From assembly GCA_965200235.1 (NCBI GenBank), contig OZ241339.1, positions 124,001 through 188,000 of the forward strand: 64,000 nucleotides of DNA, in the 5' to 3' direction. Both the position numbers and the translations under genes were made by a program. The notes beneath the pieces are model-generated. The model was not told the origin of the DNA, did no database searches, and saw nothing but the letters and a program-made list of their open reading frames with translations. Positions 25,676 to 34,247 of the stretch are shown in pieces. Numbering within the stretch: position 1 is the first letter of the stretch; every line of letters begins with the position of its first letter. The DNA comes from Azotimanducus chitobiosivorans. Its GTDB lineage: Bacteria; Pseudomonadota; Gammaproteobacteria; Pseudomonadales; Azotimanducaceae.

Positions 25676-27082
25676 ATGGAATTTATCAATCGTCAGCAAG
25701 AACTTCGTCGTCTGAACGCAGCGTTGCATGATGCGTCCGATGGCTCGGCCGCACTCGCCGCAGTTTGGGGTCGCAGACGGGTCGGCAAGTCGCGCCTGCT
25801 CACTGAATGGTGCCGACAGGTGAACGGCCTCTACACGGTCGCAGAGCAATCCGCCGCCGAAATTCAAAGGGCGTACCTTGCGGCCGCGATCGCAGCCCGA
25901 TTCGAGGGCTTTGCGGATGTCGAATACCCGGATTGGCGCTCACTCTTTGATCGTTTAAGCGCGGCATCGATCGAGCGCGCCTGGCGCGGGCCGATCATTG
26001 TCGACGAACTTCCCTACCTCATCGCATCGGATGCGAGTCTTGCGAGCACGCTGCAGCATTGGGTAGATCACGCGCAAGGGCACCCCTGCCTCGTGGTGAG
26101 CGGTTCGAGCACGCACATGATGCGCGGCGCTGTGCTTGATGCGAGCGTGCCACTTTTTGGCCGAGCAAATCAGGCGTTTGCCCTGCAGCCGCTCAAAGCA
26201 GGCCATCTAGCCGATGTGTTCCCGGAGTCTTCAGGTCGATGGTTGGTCAGCGCATATGCCATTTTGGGCGGGATACCCAGGTACTGGGAACTCGCCGAGC
26301 GCTTCGGCGGAGAGCTTGAAACTGCGGTTGATTCGCTCGTGCTTGACCCGTCCGGACCGCTGCACTCAGAGCCGGAGCGATTGCTGCGGGAAGAGTCGCC
26401 ACCTGCCATGCACTTGCGCCCACTGCTTGACGTCGTTGGCAATGGCGCGCATCGACTGAGCGAGATTGCCGGACGATTGCGAAAGCCTGCTTCAAGCTTG
26501 TCTCGCCCGCTCGTTCATTTGCAGGAGATGGGGCTGTTGCGGCGAGAAGTGCCCTTTGGCAGCAGCCCCTTGTCTGGCAAGCGCAGTCTGTATCGAATTG
26601 ATGACCCATTCCTGAGGCTGTGGTTTCGCGTCGTCGCGCCCAATCGTGCGGCGCTTGCCCAAGCACCACGCGAGACTCGTATCGCGATTTGGCAGCGCTT
26701 CTCGGCAGGTCTTGAAAGTGAGGCTTGGGAGTCTTTGTGCCGTCAAGCGGTGCCGAGGCTGACCTCTTCGGACTCGAACTTGGCCCGCCTCGGGCCTTGG
26801 GAACCAGCGCAACGCTTCTGGCAAGGCAGGTTGCCCGAGGTGGATTTGGTGGCACGCTCAATCGATGGCCGGAGACTCTTGGTGGGCGAAGCGAAATTGT
26901 CGGGCCAGGTACAGAAGCACGCTAGGAATCTACTTGCCAAAGATGTAAGTCACCTTCCCGGAATCGCAGGCCAAGAGATTGTCAGGGTGCTGTTCGTGCC
27001 GGAGATCTCGAGCGGAGAGACCGAGATAGATGATGTGCATCTCGTGGATGCAGGTGTAGTGCTACGCGCGCTGAGAGATTAG
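25676..27082 (+). CDS. Archaeal-type ATPase with DUF234 nuclease-like C-terminus
   Basis: 468 residues. An ATPase_2 domain opens FINRQQELRRLNAAL with Walker A WGRRRVGKSRLL (about residue 30) and Walker B-like IIVDELPYLI. A winged-helix segment follows (LSEIAGRLRKPASSLSRPLVHLQEMGLL), then the DUF234 domain, with YRIDDPFLRLWFRVV and a terminal PD-(D/E)XK-like part (PEVDLVARS...LLVGEAKLSG). The EAK matches the ExK pair. Such genes occur singly in many bacteria and archaea, often near mobile elements; no function is established. It starts next to an AT-rich promoter region with a palindrome. A related but distinct ATPase (DUF4143 type) is at 54467. Confidence 0.85.
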   Translation: MEFINRQQELRRLNAALHDASDGSAALAAVWGRRRVGKSRLLTEWCRQVNGLYTVAEQSAAEIQRAYLAAAIAARFEGFADVEYPDWRSLFDRLSAASIERAWRGPIIVDELPYLIASDASLASTLQHWVDHAQGHPCLVVSGSSTHMMRGAVLDASVPLFGRANQAFALQPLKAGHLADVFPESSGRWLVSAYAILGGIPRYWELAERFGGELETAVDSLVLDPSGPLHSEPERLLREESPPAMHLRPLLDVVGNGAHRLSEIAGRLRKPASSLSRPLVHLQEMGLLRREVPFGSSPLSGKRSLYRIDDPFLRLWFRVVAPNRAALAQAPRETRIAIWQRFSAGLESEAWESLCRQAVPRLTSSDSNLARLGPWEPAQRFWQGRLPEVDLVARSIDGRRLLVGEAKLSGQVQKHARNLLAKDVSHLPGIAGQEIVRVLFVPEISSGETEIDDVHLVDAGVVLRALRD

Positions 27083-27180
27083 CGCAGCACCTTATTCTTG
27101 GCGCTCTAGCGCGGAAGCGACCATCAGGTAGGCATTGCATGCCGAGATAAAGACAAGATTTAGGCTCAACGGTGTAAACT

Positions 27181-27473
27181 GACAACCATGGCGGCTACCG
27201 TGATTTGGGGGAAAGTACATGCATGGGAGCGTGATCCCTTCGGTTAAGCAATTTGTGAACGGGATGGCGCACACGAACGGGATAGAGGGCGTGTGGGCTG
27301 CGCTGAAGCATGGGCATAACGGGACTTATCAAAACTGGACTCGGAAGCATTGTCATAGGTATGTTGACGAGTTCGCGCTCCGGTTGAACGGAGGGAGCTG
27401 CGAGGTTGACGCGACGGATAGGCTTGAAGATTTGTTTAGGTCGATGGCGAGCAGATGCAGCACGAGAGGTTGA
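27181..27473 (+). pseudogene. IS1595 (ISXO2-like) element relic: left end joined to transposase C-terminus
   Basis: The 3' part (27219-27473) encodes VKQFVNGMAHTNGIEGVWA and HGTYQ-like HNGTYQNWTRKHCHRYVDEFALRLN, the conserved C-terminus of ISXO2-like DDE transposases. Only about 80 of the usual 220-300 residues remain. Just upstream, GGCTACCGTGATTTGGGGGAAAG (27192-27214) resembles the outer end of such elements, so the element seems to have lost its interior. The TGA at 27471-27473 is 4 bp from the start of the methyltransferase gene, marking the left border of the restriction/defence block. Confidence 0.75.
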
Positions 27474-27477
27474 GGGT

Positions 27478-28527
27478 ATGAGCGGTTTAAACACCAGTTT
27501 GAGACAAGCTAGACGAGCTAAGAACGACGAGTTCTACACACAGCGAACGGATATTGAGAAGGAAGTGCGCCACTACAAAGTCCACTTCGAGGGCAAAACG
27601 GTCTACTGCAACTGCGACGATCCTAGGGTAAGCGAGTTCACCAAGCTCTTTCTGTTGAAGTTCGAAAGCTACGGGCTGCGCAAGCTTATTGCGACCTGCT
27701 ACCGAAACACGAATCCCGACATATTCACCCTCGAAGCCGAAGAGCGCGGGGCGAGTATCATGGTCGCCGATGCGGAATCCGCAGCTAGCGGCGGCGTGAT
27801 TGAAACGCTTGATGGCGATGGCGATTTTCGTTCTGCGGAATGCATCGAATTGCTCAAGGAGGCCGATATTGTAGTGACGAACCCGCCGTTCTCGCTGTTC
27901 CGGGAGTACATCGCCCAACTCATGGCACATGACAAGAAGTTCTTGGTGGTTGGAAACCAGAACGCCATCACCTACAAGGAAATTTTCCCGTTGATCCAAA
28001 GCAACGCACTTTGGCTGGGCATCACTCCCAAAGGGCAGGATATGCTGTTTGACGTGCCGGAGGATCGGGCAGTTGAACTGGTGGAAAACGGCAAAGAGGG
28101 CAGTGCGTATAGGGTTGTCAATGGCGTGGTGAAGGGCAGATTGGGCAATGCGGCATGGTTTACCAATTTAGACCACAACCGCCGACATGAGCCCCTGCTG
28201 CTCTGGCGGCGCTATGCCGAGGAGCCAGAACTGTTCCCGAAGTACGACAACTACGATGCCATAAACATCGATAAGACGGCTGATATTCCCGAAGACCATG
28301 ACGGCCCGATGGGTGTGCCGATCACATTCCTTGATAAATATTGCCCTGAGCAATTTGAGATTTTGGGGATCACTGACCGGGGTAATGCTTACGGCCTGAA
28401 AACAAAGGAGTACATGCCAGCGGACACCCCTGAATACGGAAACCTCAATAGAAGAGGGGCAATCCGAGCGAATGGAGGGCTTCAATCCACTTATGCAAGA
28501 ATCTTGATACGCAGGAGGAGGGGTTAG
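27478..28527 (+). CDS. EcoRI-methylase-family adenine-specific DNA methyltransferase
   Basis: 349 residues from the ATG at 27478, preceded by GAGAGGTTGAGGG; the frame is open upstream into the IS relic. The N-terminus KNDEFYTQRTDIEKEVRHY and VYCNCDDPRVSEFTKLF is characteristic of the EcoRI methylase family. The catalytic motif IV is DIVVTNPPFSLFREYI (NPPF), indicating N6-adenine methylation. AdoMet-binding segments surround it. It is followed after 2 bp by a DUF262-HNH nuclease gene, making a plausible modification-restriction pair. The recognition sequence cannot be deduced from this sequence alone. Confidence 0.92.
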   Translation: MSGLNTSLRQARRAKNDEFYTQRTDIEKEVRHYKVHFEGKTVYCNCDDPRVSEFTKLFLLKFESYGLRKLIATCYRNTNPDIFTLEAEERGASIMVADAESAASGGVIETLDGDGDFRSAECIELLKEADIVVTNPPFSLFREYIAQLMAHDKKFLVVGNQNAITYKEIFPLIQSNALWLGITPKGQDMLFDVPEDRAVELVENGKEGSAYRVVNGVVKGRLGNAAWFTNLDHNRRHEPLLLWRRYAEEPELFPKYDNYDAINIDKTADIPEDHDGPMGVPITFLDKYCPEQFEILGITDRGNAYGLKTKEYMPADTPEYGNLNRRGAIRANGGLQSTYARILIRRRRG

Positions 28528-28529
28528 CC

Positions 28530-29642
28530 GTGGCAATGAAAGTCGAATCATTGAGCATCACTGCGTCCGACCTGGCCGAAGACTACTTGGATGATGGCGA
28601 GAACGGCGTGACGGGTTACGCGGGTAGGCTTGACATACGCCCGCCCTACCAACGTGAGTTCGTGTACAAGGATGATCAACGAAACGCAGTGATCGATACC
28701 GCTACGCGGGGCTTGCCGCTCAACGTTATGTACTGGGCGAAGCGTAGTAACGGCAGCTATGAGGTGATTGATGGACAGCAGCGCACTATATCGTTGTGCC
28801 AGTACATTAACGGTGACTTCTCCCACTCTTGGCAAGGGAGCGGGCCGCCTCTGTACTTCGATGGGCTGCCGTCCGATCAGCGCGAAAGGCTTCTTGCCTA
28901 TAAGTTGACGGTCTATGTGTGCGAGGGAACCGATAGCGAAAAGCTGGCGTGGTTCAAGACCATCAATATCGCAGGTGAGCCACTGACTGATCAGGAATTG
29001 CTCAATGCCGTCTATGCGGGGACATGGCTGTCGAGCGCAAAGAGGTCGTTCAGCCAGACCAACTGTCGCGCTGCACAGATGGCAGGTAAGTACGTCAAGG
29101 GCGTGCCGATCCGGCAGGAATTGCTGCGCATGGCCATCAAATGGGCGCTTGATGAAGGGGAGACCCTTGAGGGCTACATGGCCAGACATCAATTCGAGCC
29201 GAATGCCGACGCGCTTTGGACGGACTTTCGGGCAGTTATTGATTGGGTGAAGGCGATCTTCCCGAACCAGATTTCAGCCTTGAAATCTGTGGACTGGCAC
29301 GCGCTTTACCACAAGCACCGGCATGACGTGGTCGATGTTGCGGCCATTGAAAAGCGATGCGCTGAACTGTTTGCTGACGGGGAAGTGACCAACCCGAAGG
29401 GGGTTTACGCCTATGTCCTTGACGGCGATGAGCGCCACCTGAACATTCGAGCGTTCAACCAGCGGCAGAGGATCAGGGCATATGAGCGCCAAGGTGGAAA
29501 GTGCGCGATAACTGGCGAGGCGCTGCCCATCGAGAAGATGGAGGCTGACCACATCATTCCGTGGTCTAAAGGCGGGAAGACTGACGATGACAACTGCCAG
29601 ATGGTTTCTATGGTGGCAAATCGGCGCAAAGGCAATCGATAA
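28530..29642 (+). CDS. DUF262 (GmrS-like) protein with C-terminal HNH endonuclease
   Basis: 370 residues from the GTG at 28530, or 368 from the ATG at 28536; a strong GGAGGAGGGG site lies at 28513-28522. The N-terminal DUF262/ParB-like nucleotidase fold shows PPYQREFVYKDDQRNAVID and the signature VIDGQQRTISLCQYING. The C-terminal 60 residues are a McrA-type HNH domain (CAITGEALPIEKMEADHIIPWSKGGKTDDDN). The same domain pair occurs in type IV and BREX-associated nucleases (GmrSD, BrxU). Here its partner is an EcoRI-like methyltransferase 2 bp upstream, so cognate restriction is likely; this is inference. Confidence 0.9.
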   Translation: MAMKVESLSITASDLAEDYLDDGENGVTGYAGRLDIRPPYQREFVYKDDQRNAVIDTATRGLPLNVMYWAKRSNGSYEVIDGQQRTISLCQYINGDFSHSWQGSGPPLYFDGLPSDQRERLLAYKLTVYVCEGTDSEKLAWFKTINIAGEPLTDQELLNAVYAGTWLSSAKRSFSQTNCRAAQMAGKYVKGVPIRQELLRMAIKWALDEGETLEGYMARHQFEPNADALWTDFRAVIDWVKAIFPNQISALKSVDWHALYHKHRHDVVDVAAIEKRCAELFADGEVTNPKGVYAYVLDGDERHLNIRAFNQRQRIRAYERQGGKCAITGEALPIEKMEADHIIPWSKGGKTDDDNCQMVSMVANRRKGNR

Positions 29643-29795
29643 ATGGCGAAGCGCTCTCAACAAGGCTTTGGGACGAAATGAAGGGAGAAAGCCTACGAGG
29701 ATGATGCGAAGTATGATGGGAGGCTTGAGAAGTCTGTGAAGGTATCGCTGAGCGTTGCACATTCAGGGTTGAAAGGAATAGATATTTCGGTATAG
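29643..29795 (+). pseudogene. 51-codon reading frame with an in-frame TGA at codon 13
   Basis: ATG at 29643 follows the TAA of the HNH gene without a gap. It reads MAKRSQQGFGTK, TGA, then continues in the same frame as REKAYEDDAKYDGRLEKSVKVSL... to a TAG at 29793-29795. The part after the TGA has protein-like charge patterning and stays open for 37 codons. This is most simply a small gene with a nonsense mutation downstream of the nuclease. Read-through or a 12-residue peptide are alternatives. The product is unknown. Confidence 0.4.
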
Positions 29796-29801
29796 CACGT
29801 T

Positions 29802-31514
29802 ATGGATACTCCAATATACACTCCCCCAACCATTCGATTTCGTGAAGTTAAGTTTTCTGATGGCACTAGCTGTGATCTAGATTTAGACGAAATTGTCGTA
29901 ATTGTCGGGCCTAACAACGCTGGTAAGAGCCTTGCCCTACGAGAATTAGAGGGTTGGATAGGTGGTCGCCGGAACACAATGACCATAAAGCATGCAGAGA
30001 TCGAATCCAATGGGACATCAAAGGATTTTGAAGAATATATCCACACGCATACCAAAGTCACCGTGAACGGCGATTCGATTTCAATAGAGGGACCGGGATT
30101 CGGGTTGGGAATCGGGGGACAGGACTTGAAGTCAATGTGGCCGCACGACTTGTCGCTTTTTGCTCCTCTCTTCTGTACCCGTGTTGCAACTGAAACTCGT
30201 ATAACAGAGAGCGATCCAGCTCCTAGTTTTGCTGCTCTTAGCGCAGCTCCGGCACATCCTATTCACTTGCTCTATAACAACGACGGATTAGAGCAAGAGA
30301 TTAGCAGATATTTTAGTAAAGCTTTTGGAGAAGATTTGATTGTATTTCGTTTAGGAGGAAGTGAAATTCCGCTGCTCGTTGGAAAAAGTCCCTCCCTGAA
30401 TACTGATGAAGATAGGCTTTCGAATACTTACAACGCCCGGCTGAAAGCTTCAGCCCTGCCGCTTATAGACCAAGGGGATGGCATGAGGAGTTTCGCAAGT
30501 GTAATTTTGCGCTTGCTGGCGCCGACCACTCCATCTGTACTGCTATTGGACGAGCCTGAAGCCTTCCTGCACCCTCCTCAAGCTAGACTGCTTGGCGAAA
30601 TTATAGCTACCAATAAACCCCAAAAGTCGCAATTATTCGTAGCGACTCATAGCCCTGATGTGCTAAGTGGGCTGATATCGAATGCTCCCCAACGCATGCG
30701 GTTGCTCAGAATGCAGCGAATTGGTACAGAAAATAAAGTGCTCGAACTAGATAAGCAACTTCTGAGAGAAGTTAGCAATGACCCTCTGATGATGCAGTCT
30801 TCTGTCATGTCAGGGATTTTTCACGAACGGGTCATTGTTTGTGAATCCGATTCCGACTGCATGTTCTATAGGTCCGTACTGAACGTGCCTGAGATCCATC
30901 AAGGTCGCTATCCCGACGTTCTGTTCATTCACGGGAACGGAAAGCACCGAATGGCGACGTTGTCAAAGCTGCTGGTTCAGCTTGGCGTCAACGTAGATGT
31001 TATCGCGGACATTGATATCCTAAAGGACTTGGGAGATTTAGAGGGAATCGTAAATGCACTTAAAGGAAACTGGAGTGATTTCGAAGATTTAGCAAATAAA
31101 GTTCAAAAATCAATTGAAATGCAGCAAACTTCATTAACGGGGAAAGATGTCAAGAAAGCAATTCAGGAAGTCCTGTCACAGACTCCCGAATCAGGCTCCT
31201 TTCCATCTGGCGACAGGTCCAGGATTCAAGAATTGCTGAGAAAATCTTCTCCTTGGGATTTGATAAAGAAGGCTGGCATTGCAGCGCTCCCGTCCGGTGA
31301 CACGAGAGTTAGATTCGATGAGCTAGATGAACTTTGTAAGTCTGTGGGGTTGTGGATGGTAAGGGTGGGGGAGGCAGAAGGATTCTGCAGGACTATAAGT
31401 GGCCATGGCCCGAAGTGGGTACAGAGAGTCTTGAAGGAGCGCAACTTTGTCCATGATGAAGAGCTGGGAGATGCCCGATTGTTTGTGAGTGAGCTGTGGT
31501 CTAGCCGGTTGTAG
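29802..31514 (+). CDS. OLD-like ATPase with C-terminal TOPRIM domain
   Basis: 570 residues. ABC-type ATPase: Walker A VIVGPNNAGKSLALREL (about residue 33), a signature-like LPLIDQGDGMRSFASVIL, and Walker B/D-loop VLLLDEPEAFLHPPQARLLG followed by LFVATHSPDVLSG with the switch His. The C-terminal half begins ERVIVCESDSDCMFYRSVL (TOPRIM Glu) and has VDVIADIDILKD (DxD), the metal-binding pattern of OLD nucleases. Such proteins are typical phage-defence effectors (OLD and Gabija GajA-like families). Base composition is visibly more AT-rich than the flanks, pointing to horizontal origin. No UvrD-like GajB is next to it. Confidence 0.88.
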   Translation: MDTPIYTPPTIRFREVKFSDGTSCDLDLDEIVVIVGPNNAGKSLALRELEGWIGGRRNTMTIKHAEIESNGTSKDFEEYIHTHTKVTVNGDSISIEGPGFGLGIGGQDLKSMWPHDLSLFAPLFCTRVATETRITESDPAPSFAALSAAPAHPIHLLYNNDGLEQEISRYFSKAFGEDLIVFRLGGSEIPLLVGKSPSLNTDEDRLSNTYNARLKASALPLIDQGDGMRSFASVILRLLAPTTPSVLLLDEPEAFLHPPQARLLGEIIATNKPQKSQLFVATHSPDVLSGLISNAPQRMRLLRMQRIGTENKVLELDKQLLREVSNDPLMMQSSVMSGIFHERVIVCESDSDCMFYRSVLNVPEIHQGRYPDVLFIHGNGKHRMATLSKLLVQLGVNVDVIADIDILKDLGDLEGIVNALKGNWSDFEDLANKVQKSIEMQQTSLTGKDVKKAIQEVLSQTPESGSFPSGDRSRIQELLRKSSPWDLIKKAGIAALPSGDTRVRFDELDELCKSVGLWMVRVGEAEGFCRTISGHGPKWVQRVLKERNFVHDEELGDARLFVSELWSSRL

Positions 31515-31573
31515 CTTACGTCACCGAGCTTCCGATTTACATTGCAATGTGAGGCGCTCCCCGCAAGGGTTTC

Positions 31574-32344
31574 CTATCTGCTCACCGGAAAGTAAGAACG
31601 AGCGGTGTAGTGCCCGACCGGCTTCACGAGCGTGATTGCGCCCTGTTCGGGATTCTTGACATCCTGCCACTCCCCATCGACGTTGACTTGCAGCGTCATG
31701 GATCCGCCATCCTCGCGATCAATCTTGGTTTGCCATGGCGTGACTCGTTTTGCCACGCTAAGCAGTGCGCATTTCATTCTGGCGTCGTGTAGCGAGACCA
31801 ACGCTTGGTATCGCAGGTCCTTGGTGACCATCCGGTGGAGACTCAAGAGGTTGATGATCCACTGAAGCCAGGCTCTGCTGTCTCTGGGATAGGTGTCATA
31901 TCGGGGCTTCGGTCTGTTCGAACCAGGACGCTCTTCATGCACCAGCGTTCCGCAAGCGTCCCAGACGGTGAACCATCTGTGTCTGGTCAAGTACTCGCCG
32001 CGATCTACCCCAGGATCCACGATTAACACCGGCCTACCGAGCCTGCTCGGCTCGTCTGCGATGGACGGATAGTGATCGCCATCTACGCGATCCTTGAGCA
32101 CTTCCGCTCGGCTCTTGTTGGCGAACCTGCGAAGGCGTTTCCCGTCATCGATTGCCATCTGAACCACGAGACACGCATTGACGATGATCTCCAACATGCG
32201 CCTGATCTTCTGTGCTTGCGCGCCTATGTCTTCGGGATCTTGTGGCATAGGTTCATTGCCTATCTTCAGGATGATGCGTTTAATGCGATCCATCTCTCTG
32301 GCGTAAACCATGAATTCAGGATGCGGGCCGCGCTCTCTTGTCAT
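31574..32344 (-). CDS. Hypothetical protein inside the defence block
   Basis: 256 residues from the ATG at 32344; no good ribosome site is seen, and the Met at residue 12 is an alternative start. There is no signal peptide and no membrane segment. The sequence is charged, with an N-terminal helical part (EMDRIKRIILKIG, QAQKIRRMLEIIVNACLVVQMA) that suggests an HEPN-like or four-helix arrangement, and a C-terminal beta-rich part ending HYTARSYFPVSR. I recognise no family. It lies in opposite orientation between two ATPase-TOPRIM-type genes, with 59 bp to the left neighbour and 137 bp to the right. A role in the same island is only inferred from position. Confidence 0.6.
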   Translation of the reverse strand: MTRERGPHPEFMVYAREMDRIKRIILKIGNEPMPQDPEDIGAQAQKIRRMLEIIVNACLVVQMAIDDGKRLRRFANKSRAEVLKDRVDGDHYPSIADEPSRLGRPVLIVDPGVDRGEYLTRHRWFTVWDACGTLVHEERPGSNRPKPRYDTYPRDSRAWLQWIINLLSLHRMVTKDLRYQALVSLHDARMKCALLSVAKRVTPWQTKIDREDGGSMTLQVNVDGEWQDVKNPEQGAITLVKPVGHYTARSYFPVSR

Positions 32345-32481
32345 TAGTCGAGTGCTATTTGTGTGTGTATAAGTAGAACATCAGCGCTTGCCGAATCAAA
32401 TAGGGGTGTCTGGAACTTCCGCGAAAGACCCATTGAAGACTCGATTGTACAATCACGCATACCGACAGACATCCAGTCACC

Positions 32482-34203
32482 ATGCTCACAAAGCTGACAA
32501 TTCGCAATTTCAAGCGTTTCGACGAGGTTGAGGTCGAGCTTGGCAATCCGGTGGTGTTCATTGGCCCGAATAATTCGGGCAAGACATCGGCCATGCAAGC
32601 GCTCGCCCTGTGGGATATTGGCCTGAGACGCTGGCGGGAGAAACACGCTGGGAAGAGCACGCCTGAGAAGAGGCCCGGCGCCGCCATCAATCGACGTGAT
32701 CTCTACTCGATTCCGCATCCCACCGCGAACCACCTCTGGCGTGACTTGCATGTGCGAAACGTCCAGCGGGAGGGCAGACGAACGAGCACGAGCAATGTGC
32801 GGATCGATCTCATCGTGGAAGGCATCCGAGACGATAAGATCTGGCAATGCGGCTTGGAGTTTGATTTCGCCAACCCTGAATCCTTCTACTGCCGACCTCT
32901 CAGAATTGATGGAAGCAGGCATCCAGAACGAATGGCTGTGCCAGATGAAGTGAACAATGTGCGAATTGCGTTCCTGCCTCCCATGTCGGGCTTGACCGCG
33001 AACGAAACGCGATTGGACTTGGGCGCCGTGAATGTGCGTGTGGGTGAAGGCCGCACGGCTGAGGTACTGCGAAACCTATGCTACCGCGTCATGGATGAGA
33101 CGCCAGAGAAGTGGGCTTCCATCGCAGGACGAATTGAGTCTCTTTTCGGCGCGAAGCTCGCTGAGCCTCGCTATGTCGAACAGCGGGGCGAAATTACCAT
33201 GTCCTACCGCGAGAATGGGGCTGAGCTTGACATCTCGGCAAGTGGGCGCGGCTTGCAGCAAACCCTCTTGATACTCGCGTACATGCATGCCAATCCCAAT
33301 GCCGTCATTCTGCTTGACGAGCCGGATGCGCACCTGGAGATATTGCGCCAAAGGCAGACCTATCAGTTGATCAATGAGTCGGCGCGGGAAAGCGGCAGCC
33401 AGATTATCGCCGCCAGCCATTCCGAAGTGCTTCTGAACGAGGCGGCCGACAAAGACTTGGTGATCGCGTTCTTGGGCAATCCGCACCGACTCGGTGGCGG
33501 CAAGAGCCAAGTGCGAAAGGCACTTGCCGAGATTGGCTTCGATCAACACTACCAAGCAGAACAGCAGGGATGGGTGCTGTATCTTGAGGGGGCCACCGAC
33601 TTGGCGATTCTGCGAGCCTTTGCGCGCCGCTTGCGAATTCAAGAGGCCGTCAGCGCCTTGGAGCGGCCATTTGTGCACTATGTCCGCAACCAGCCTGCGA
33701 AGGCAGAAAATCATTTCTTTGGACTTCGGGAGGCGCTGCCGGAGCTGCGTGGTGTTGCCTTGTACGACCGCTTGGAGACTGAGCTAAACGCAAATCCGTA
33801 TCTGAATCACCTTACGTGGCAGCGTCGAGAAATCGAAAACTACTTCTGCACGAAAAACACACTCCAAGCTTACGCACGTAGGGCCTTGCATGAATTCGAT
33901 GACATGCCATTATTCTTGACCGCGGAGCAGGAAAGGTGCGTCGAAATCATGGACGAATCCATCGCAGAACTGATCCAAGCGCTTGAAACCTTGGGTAAGG
34001 GAACACCTTGGGACAAAGATCTTAAGGTCAGCGACGAGTTCCTAACGCCGCTCTTCCGGGACTACTTCGAGCGGCTGGAATTGCCGAATCTCATGTATAA
34101 AAAGGACTTCTACGAACTCGCCGAATGTGTCCCAGATGACGAGATCGACCCGGAAATAGCCGAGAAGCTTGAAAAGATCGCGGAGGTTGCTCAAACAGGT
34201 TAG
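32482..34203 (+). CDS. AAA15/OLD-like ATPase fused to a DUF4435/TOPRIM-like domain (PARIS-like candidate)
   Basis: 573 residues. The N-terminal SMC/ABC ATPase has LTIRNFKRFDEVEVEL, Walker A VVFIGPNNSGKTSAMQAL, LDISASGRGLQQTLLILAYM (signature) and VILLDEPDAHLEILRQRQ followed by IIAASHSEVLLNEA. From about residue 365 the protein continues GWVLYLEGATDLAILRAFARRL (TOPRIM-like Glu), LYDRLE, and WQRREIENYFCTKNTLQAYARR, which resembles the REIENYLL motif of DUF4435 proteins. ATPase plus DUF4435 is the AriA-AriB pair of the PARIS anti-phage system, which also occurs as fusions. The assignment is by motif only. Starts 137 bp from the divergent hypothetical gene. Confidence 0.82.
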   Translation: MLTKLTIRNFKRFDEVEVELGNPVVFIGPNNSGKTSAMQALALWDIGLRRWREKHAGKSTPEKRPGAAINRRDLYSIPHPTANHLWRDLHVRNVQREGRRTSTSNVRIDLIVEGIRDDKIWQCGLEFDFANPESFYCRPLRIDGSRHPERMAVPDEVNNVRIAFLPPMSGLTANETRLDLGAVNVRVGEGRTAEVLRNLCYRVMDETPEKWASIAGRIESLFGAKLAEPRYVEQRGEITMSYRENGAELDISASGRGLQQTLLILAYMHANPNAVILLDEPDAHLEILRQRQTYQLINESARESGSQIIAASHSEVLLNEAADKDLVIAFLGNPHRLGGGKSQVRKALAEIGFDQHYQAEQQGWVLYLEGATDLAILRAFARRLRIQEAVSALERPFVHYVRNQPAKAENHFFGLREALPELRGVALYDRLETELNANPYLNHLTWQRREIENYFCTKNTLQAYARRALHEFDDMPLFLTAEQERCVEIMDESIAELIQALETLGKGTPWDKDLKVSDEFLTPLFRDYFERLELPNLMYKKDFYELAECVPDDEIDPEIAEKLEKIAEVAQTG

Positions 34204-34247
34204 GCGAGCAAGCCGCGCTACATCGCCTTGAAAGCCGCCAATAGTTC

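Noticed and set aside
29643..29795. Selenocysteine decoding of the in-frame TGA
   Set aside because: No SECIS-like hairpin is obvious right after the TGA and the context does not resemble any selenoprotein family. A nonsense mutation is simpler.
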